From Haliotis asinina (taxonomy: Eukaryota; Mollusca; Gastropoda; Lepetellida; Haliotidae), in assembly GCF_037392515.1 (NCBI RefSeq), contig NC_090283.1, positions 28,288,249 to 28,352,248 of the forward strand: a DNA stretch of 64,000 bases. Direction: 5' to 3'. Shown here in pieces: positions 58,797 to 64,000 of this stretch (position 1 is its first letter; every line of letters starts with the position of its first letter). The notes under the pieces were generated by a model. The model did no database searches. It was not told where the DNA came from and was given only the letters and a program-made list of their open reading frames with translations. Made by a program: the position numbers and the translations under genes.

Positions 58797-59062
58797 TTGA
58801 CCCGTGAAGGCCCCGGGGTAGAAGAGGCCTTCAGCAACCCATGCTTAGAAGGCGACTCAGCTTGTTGTAAGAGGCGACTAACGGGATCGGGTGGTCAGAC
58901 TCGCTGACTTGGTTGACACATGTCATCGGTTCCCAATTGCGCAGATTGATGCTCATGTTGTTGATCACTGGATTGTCTGGTCCAGACTCGATTATTTACA
59001 GACCGCCACCATATAGCTGGAATATTGCTGAGTGCGGCATAAAACTAAACTCACTCACTCAC
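58797..59062 (+). repeat. SINE type 1, full length, plus sense
   Basis: Runs from gacccgtgaaggccccgggg through tcagcaacccatgcttagaa, gaggcgactaacgggatcgg, gttgacacatgtcatcggtt, attgtctggtccagactcga and gaccgccaccatatagctgg to gcggcataaaactaaactca. It defines the family here. The 129-codon frame at 58913-59302 starts inside it. Confidence 0.97.
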
Positions 59063-59888
59063 TTAATTTCATTTTTCTTGGTAATTTTTGTTTACATCAG
59101 ACAGCATCATCTTCAGTGGTGTGGACACTTTAGTTATTGGCTTAGTATGGCAAGTAAGATATGGCATTTCCCATGTCTAGAATTCCGAAAGGTCAATGAA
59201 ATTATGATGGTCTGCGTCAGACAGGCAAGGTCGGTCAGGTTAATGGAACCATGCTATTTTTACAGACTTTTCCAAGAGACCCAAGGAAACCACATGATGT
59301 AGGGTTTAGTCAGCATCCTATACAGATGTACTGCTGCCAAATGCGTGATCGTATGGCTAAGTAATTGAGCAATAATTTTTATATATTTTTTTCAGCAAGT
59401 TAGTAATTGGCATTAGACAATAAGCATAAGTAGCTAGTTCCTTCACAATCAGGGCCAATGCTGCACAGGAAAGAAAACACTTGCATCTAACAGTGTCTAA
59501 TAAGGAAGATAAACCCTAGACACAATACTAGGCCCTGACAGCCCCTTGTGTTAAAAGTGTCTGCTTGGTTTTCATTTGATGCCTTCAGATATATATGGTG
59601 AAGTCAAGTAGTTAAATAATTAGTTCACATTACACAGTTCACATACTGTGCTCTAGTCTGTTCCCACATCAAAGTACTTGCAACATGCAGTGAGAGTTTT
59701 GTGACAACACATTGTATTGTAGTGAGCAGAGTGAAGTCCACAGTACAGTTTGGGTACTTTGGGCTGCCTTCTAATGACCGATATGTAGAGTTTGGAACCA
59801 CCTTAACAACGAACATCAATCCCTACCACTTCAGATAATGTTCTGAACTATAGTTGAAATGGTATACCATGTGTAAGTCCAGGGTGAA
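59063..59888. other. Intergenic or intronic, nothing identified
   Basis: A 53-base stretch between ttgtttacatcag (59098) and a gtaaga donor (about 59152) has two open frames but no recognised family. Confidence 0.3.
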
Positions 59889-60045
59889 TGGGGTTGGCTC
59901 AGTACCCTAGTGGTTAAAATATTCACTCGTCACGCTGAAAACCTAGGTTCGATTACCCACATGGGTACAATGTGTGAAGCCCATTAGTGTTCCCCTCCAT
60001 GATAATGCTAGGATATTGGTAAAATCAGCGTAAAACTAAACTCAC
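59889..60045 (+). repeat. SINE type 2, full length, plus sense
   Basis: Head ggggttggctcagtacccta plus gtggttaaaatattcactcg (A-box region), cctaggttcgattacccaca (B box), body and tail aatcagcgtaaaactaaact. This copy shows the tRNA-like head most clearly. Confidence 0.95.
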
Positions 60046-60189
60046 AGACTACAGAGTTAATGCTGTTTGCCTCATTGTTATTTATGCTGAGTTGTTAGAG
60101 ACTCTTTGGTGATGTGGATAGTATGTGATTTCATAGATAACTGAAAATACACTGCATATACTGTACTTTGAGCCAACACTCTTAAACAA

Positions 60190-61640
60190 ATGCCAGGACA
60201 CAGGTGACCCTGTTCCGCAACAGCCTAGACAAAGAAGACGCTGTACCACTGCAGTTCCCAGCAGCCTAGACACAGGTAACACTGTTCCCCAACAGCCTAG
60301 ACAAAGAAGATGCTGTACCACTGCAGTTCCCAGCAGCCTAGACACAGGTAACACTGTTCCCCAACAGCCTAGACAAAGAAGATGCTGTACCACTGCAGTT
60401 CCCAGCAGCCTAGACACAGGTAACACTGTTCTCCAACAGCCTAGACAAAGAAGATGCTGTACCACTGCAGTTCTCAGCAGCCTAGACACAGGTAACACTG
60501 TTCCACAACAGCCTAGACAAAGAAGACGCTGTACCACTGCAGTTCCCAGCAGCCTAGACACAGGTAACACTGTCCCACTACAGACTAGACAAAGAAGACG
60601 CTGTACCACTGCAGTTCCCAGCAGCCTAGACACAGGTAACACTGTCCCACAACAGCCTAGACAAAGAAGATGCTGTACCACTGCAGTTCCCAGCAGCCTA
60701 GACACAGGTAACACTGTTCCACAACAGCCTAGACAAAGAAGACGCTGTACCACTGCAGTTCCCAGCAGCCTAGACACAGGTAACACTGTTCCACAACAGC
60801 CTAGACAAAGAAGACGCTGTACCACTGCAGTTCCCAGCAGCCTAGACACAGGTAACACTGTTCCCCAACAGCCTAGACAAAGAAGATGCTGTACCACTGC
60901 AGTTCCCAGCAGCCTAGACACAGGTAACACTGTTCCACAACAGCCTAGACAAAGAAGACGCTGTACCACTGCAGTTCCCAGCAGCCTAGACACAGGTAAC
61001 CCTGTTCCACAACAGCCTAGACAAAGAAGACGCTGTACCACTGCAGTTCCCAGCAGCCTAGACACAGGTAACCCTGTTCCACAACAGCCTAGACAAAGAA
61101 GACGCTGTACCACTGCAGTTCCCAGCAGCCTAGACACAGGTAACCCTGTTCCACAACAGCCTAGACAAAGAAGACGCTGTACCACTGCAGTTCCCAGCAG
61201 CCTAGACACAGGTAACACTGTTCCACAACAGCCTAGACAAAGAAGATGCTGTACCACTGCAGTTCCCAGCAGCCTAGACACAGGTAACCCTGTTCCCCAA
61301 CAGCCTAGACAAAGAAGACGCTGTACCACTGCAGTTCCCAGCAGCCTAGACACAGGTAACACTGTTCCACAACAGCCTAGACAAAGAAGACGCTGTACCA
61401 CTGCAGTTCCCAGCAGCCTAGACACAGGTAACACTGTTCCACAACAGCCTAGACAAAGAAGACGCTGTACCACTGCAGTTCCCAGCAGCCTAGACACAGG
61501 TAACCCTGTTCCACAACAGCCTAGACAAAGAAGACGCTGTACCACTGCAGTTCCCAGCAGCCTAGACACAGGTAACACTGTTCCACTACAGACTAGACAC
61601 AGAAGGCACTGTTCCACAACAAACTAGACACAGGTAACAC
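60190..61640. repeat. 72 bp minisatellite, about 20 units, dimeric unit
   Basis: The unit is cctagacacaggtaacactg plus ttccacaacag joined to cctagacaaagaagacgctg plus taccactgcagttcccagcag: two related half units of about 31 and 41 bases. Because 72 is a multiple of three, the minus strand has a 511-codon frame (60082-61617) repeating LLGTAVVQRLLCLGCCGTVL, ending in 37 non-repeat residues. No signal, splice or poly(A) pattern supports expression. Confidence 0.97.
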
Positions 61641-62025
61641 TGTTCCGCGTCAGACTAGGCACAGAAGACACTGTTCCATAACAGCCTAGATACAGGAGAC
61701 AGTGTTCCACAAAAGACCAGACACAGGGAACACTGCTCCCCTATAGACTAGACACAGGAAACCCTGTTCCACAACAGACCAGACACAGGTGACACGGTTC
61801 ACAGGCAAACTGTAGCGCAAAAACATTTGAAACATTAGAGAAAATGACCAGTCTTCATATATGCGGGCGAAGCGAGCAAAGGTTGGCAATGCACTTCCCT
61901 TGCTTTAGCTTTGAGTCTAGATGCAGGTAACACAGTTCTACAACAGCCAAGACAGAGAAGACACTGTCCCACAACAGCCTAGACACAGGTAACACTGTTC
62001 CACTACAGACTAGACACGGGAGATG
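61641..62025. repeat. Decayed monomeric extension of the 72 bp array
   Basis: Single ~32-base units (actagacacaggtaacactg plus ttccacaacag) continue with increasing divergence. They are interrupted by about 100 bases of unrelated sequence near 61800-61910. They look like the ancestral monomer from which the dimer was built. Confidence 0.85.
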
Positions 62026-64000
62026 CGTTATTAGCATGTTCACAGCAGTTCACTGGAATGCTTCACATACATATTCACAAATAGCTCCAACACAGACGAT
62101 GTCGCATGTGCTCAACATTGGAAGAGGATTCTGGGAAGGTCACAGTATTCTCCCACATTAGAGAAGCACTGTGACTGGGTGACAATATGCATTGTGATGT
62201 TTCCAGTGCACTAGCTGTTCAGGAAATCATGTATAAAAATGAATTTTGATATCATGGTTTGAATTAAACATATACTAAATTATCATGACAACATGTCTTA
62301 TAATGCAGGTATATTGGTGTCCTGTCTGGCGTGTCCCATCCTGGACATAGATTGAGTGCAAATCACATTACGACATGTAAAAGCTCTCCAAAATTGATGT
62401 AACACCATTGATTTCCTTTGGATAACATCCCCCTGGCAACAAATCACAGCTTTCCTGGTGTGACTACCTTTCCAAATTGAGTGGGTATCCTCCCCCATGG
62501 GCATTTTGTAGCGAGGCTGGCAAAGCAGCTTCATGCATATTGTACTGCACCCTGCCCACGTGAAAGACCATTACAAGCTGTGTCTCTTATCCTGGTTGCA
62601 GATTAAGGCACATCGACTCGAAAAGCTGATGTGATGACCGTGTCTTACCATAATGTCATAGATAATGCCACATATAATGATCATTGTGGCTGTCAGTTAC
62701 ATCAGTGTTAGCTCATGATGGCTCTGTGAAACATGTACAATTCTGTGAAACAAGTTTGGAATGCACAGTTCCTTGCCATTAATGTTCTAGAAGTGAATTT
62801 AATTAATAAGGATCTCTCTGATTACTGCATATGAGCAGATGGACCTTGCTTTTGTTATCCTTATGACTGTAATATGTAGCCAGATGTGCTGCATTTCCTT
62901 AGTATTTTTAAATGTAGGTTTAATATGTCATCTTGTTACGCATAAGGAAGCTCACTGGCCGGAGAGTCTGTGCATGCAGTGCCTGCACTCCTTCTGTATG
63001 TGACGCTGATGTCAGGAAGATGGGCCTGGGCTGGCTGGTATTGATTGATCTATTGGCAGTATGTTCTGTCTGAGCATGTGCAGCCTGCTCCTTTGGTGTG
63101 CAGGTGTTAAAGAGGACAAGATGACATGCTTCGAGCAGCTTGTGTCACACAGTTCGTCAGCTCACTGATCTCACTGATCTTTGGCTTCATGGAGGAAGTG
63201 AAAAGAACAACATCAAAGTAATGTTGAGATGTTTTATTGTAATGGAAATATGAAAGGTTTATCCAGTCATCCAAAGCTGCAGATCTTTTAATGAATATAT
63301 TTCTTTGCATTTTTGTGATCAGTTAGTTCGAGGTTTTCATCATTGCAGTTAACTTTCAGTTTCTATGGTCCCTATCTAAATATTGGATATAAGTATTGTT
63401 CTTAGTGTTTTCAATGTACCAGTGGCAATTTGATTAAAATACTAAGATATGTGAACTTCATTAATGTAGAATTACACTACTATTTTTTTGTAGTTGTGGA
63501 TATAAAGCACATTAGCTATTTCATACTGGGTGTGTAATGTAACATTTTATTGATTTTGTGTTTGATTTTGAATATTAAATTAATTAATTAATTAATCTTA
63601 AATAGTCCATGGTCAGTATGCACAGTAGCATTTCGGGAAGTTTGAAACGCTGTGTGAAAGATGATGTTATGTCATCATGTATACTGCACTGCTGATGTTT
63701 ATAATCTGGTAATGGTCTTAGTACTTGCTAAATCAGTGTTCACGCTGATGTTTCAAAGTTACAGGAGATTGGGTCCTGTAAGTTTCAGATGTCTGTCTGA
63801 CCCACTGAAAATTCAAGGACCCACAGAATGAAGTTAAACAGATATTTCAGATTTATATGTCTTATAATTGGCATTGAATTGTTAACATTATATATGGTAA
63901 CAGACATAAGATTTCTAAACAGCAACTTCATAGGAAGACATTGTGAAAAATATTCAGTCAGACCCAGGGGCTGGCGGGTTGGTGATTTCTAATGGACCAC
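62026..64000. other. AT-rich intergenic or intronic, no exon confirmed
   Basis: A (ttaa)n run lies at about 63571-63597. A minus-strand 78-codon frame (62298-62534) and an acceptor-preceded plus-strand frame from 63105 were read and left uncalled. Confidence 0.35.

Noticed and set aside
58913-59302. 129-codon plus frame
   Set aside because: Its first half is SINE type 1, and the rest has no domain.
60082-61617. 511-codon minus-strand frame
   Set aside because: 24-residue repeats from a 72-base unit, with no start context, signal, splice or poly(A) support.

Overview
The window looks like a gastropod mollusc nuclear genome, most likely abalone (Haliotis). The basis is about 17 copies of short interspersed elements ending in a tail of the form gcggcgtaaaactaaactcactcac, which I know from abalone sequence. 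Other support is the AT-rich intergenic DNA, spliced genes with GT-AG introns and AATAAA signals, the many minisatellites and the decayed Tc1-like transposons. No bacterial operon, CRISPR array, rRNA or free-standing tRNA was seen. No LTR or retroviral element was recognised.

Layout. 0-7 kb: two direct, diverged copies (about 340-1200 and 6070-6930) of an ~850 bp repeat carrying remains of a THAP zinc-finger exon. Between them is the best gene of the window, a minus-strand secreted cysteine-rich protein (TATA box 5261-5267, start codon 4368, stop 3162, poly(A) signal 3115-3120). An inverted-repeat MITE-like element sits in its first intron. 7-15 kb: SINEs, two Tc1-like relics and small tandem arrays. 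15.4-16.1 kb: 3' end of an unrecognised, interrupted minus-strand gene with its own poly(A) signal. 16.2-20.7 kb: three minisatellites (27, 23 and 34 bp units) and a possible minus-strand start exon at 18928-18999. 20.7-30 kb: mostly SINEs and a Tc1 3' end. 30.8-31.2 kb: internally deleted relic of a multi-copy invertebrate gene family. 32-37 kb: a possible terminal exon at about 33030-33295 and a 44 bp minisatellite. 37-46.5 kb: a 69 bp minisatellite, SINEs and dispersed repeats.

46.57 kb: probable first coding exon of a plus-strand gene (ATG at 46567, donor at 46592). I could not convincingly identify its later exons, so much of 46.6-64 kb may be its first intron. That stretch holds dispersed repeats, a (CTA)n microsatellite, a short minus-strand gene copy (52160-52453), SINEs and a 72 bp minisatellite (60190-61640).

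Most long open frames here (373-382 aa at 16.2-17.4 kb, about 200 aa at 19.7-20.3 kb, 511 aa at 60.1-61.6 kb) follow from tandem units: either the unit length is a multiple of three, or the unit lacks stops in all three frames. They are annotated as repeats, not genes. The genes do not form an evident functional set. This is a repeat-rich region around one small secreted-protein gene and the 5' end of a larger one.
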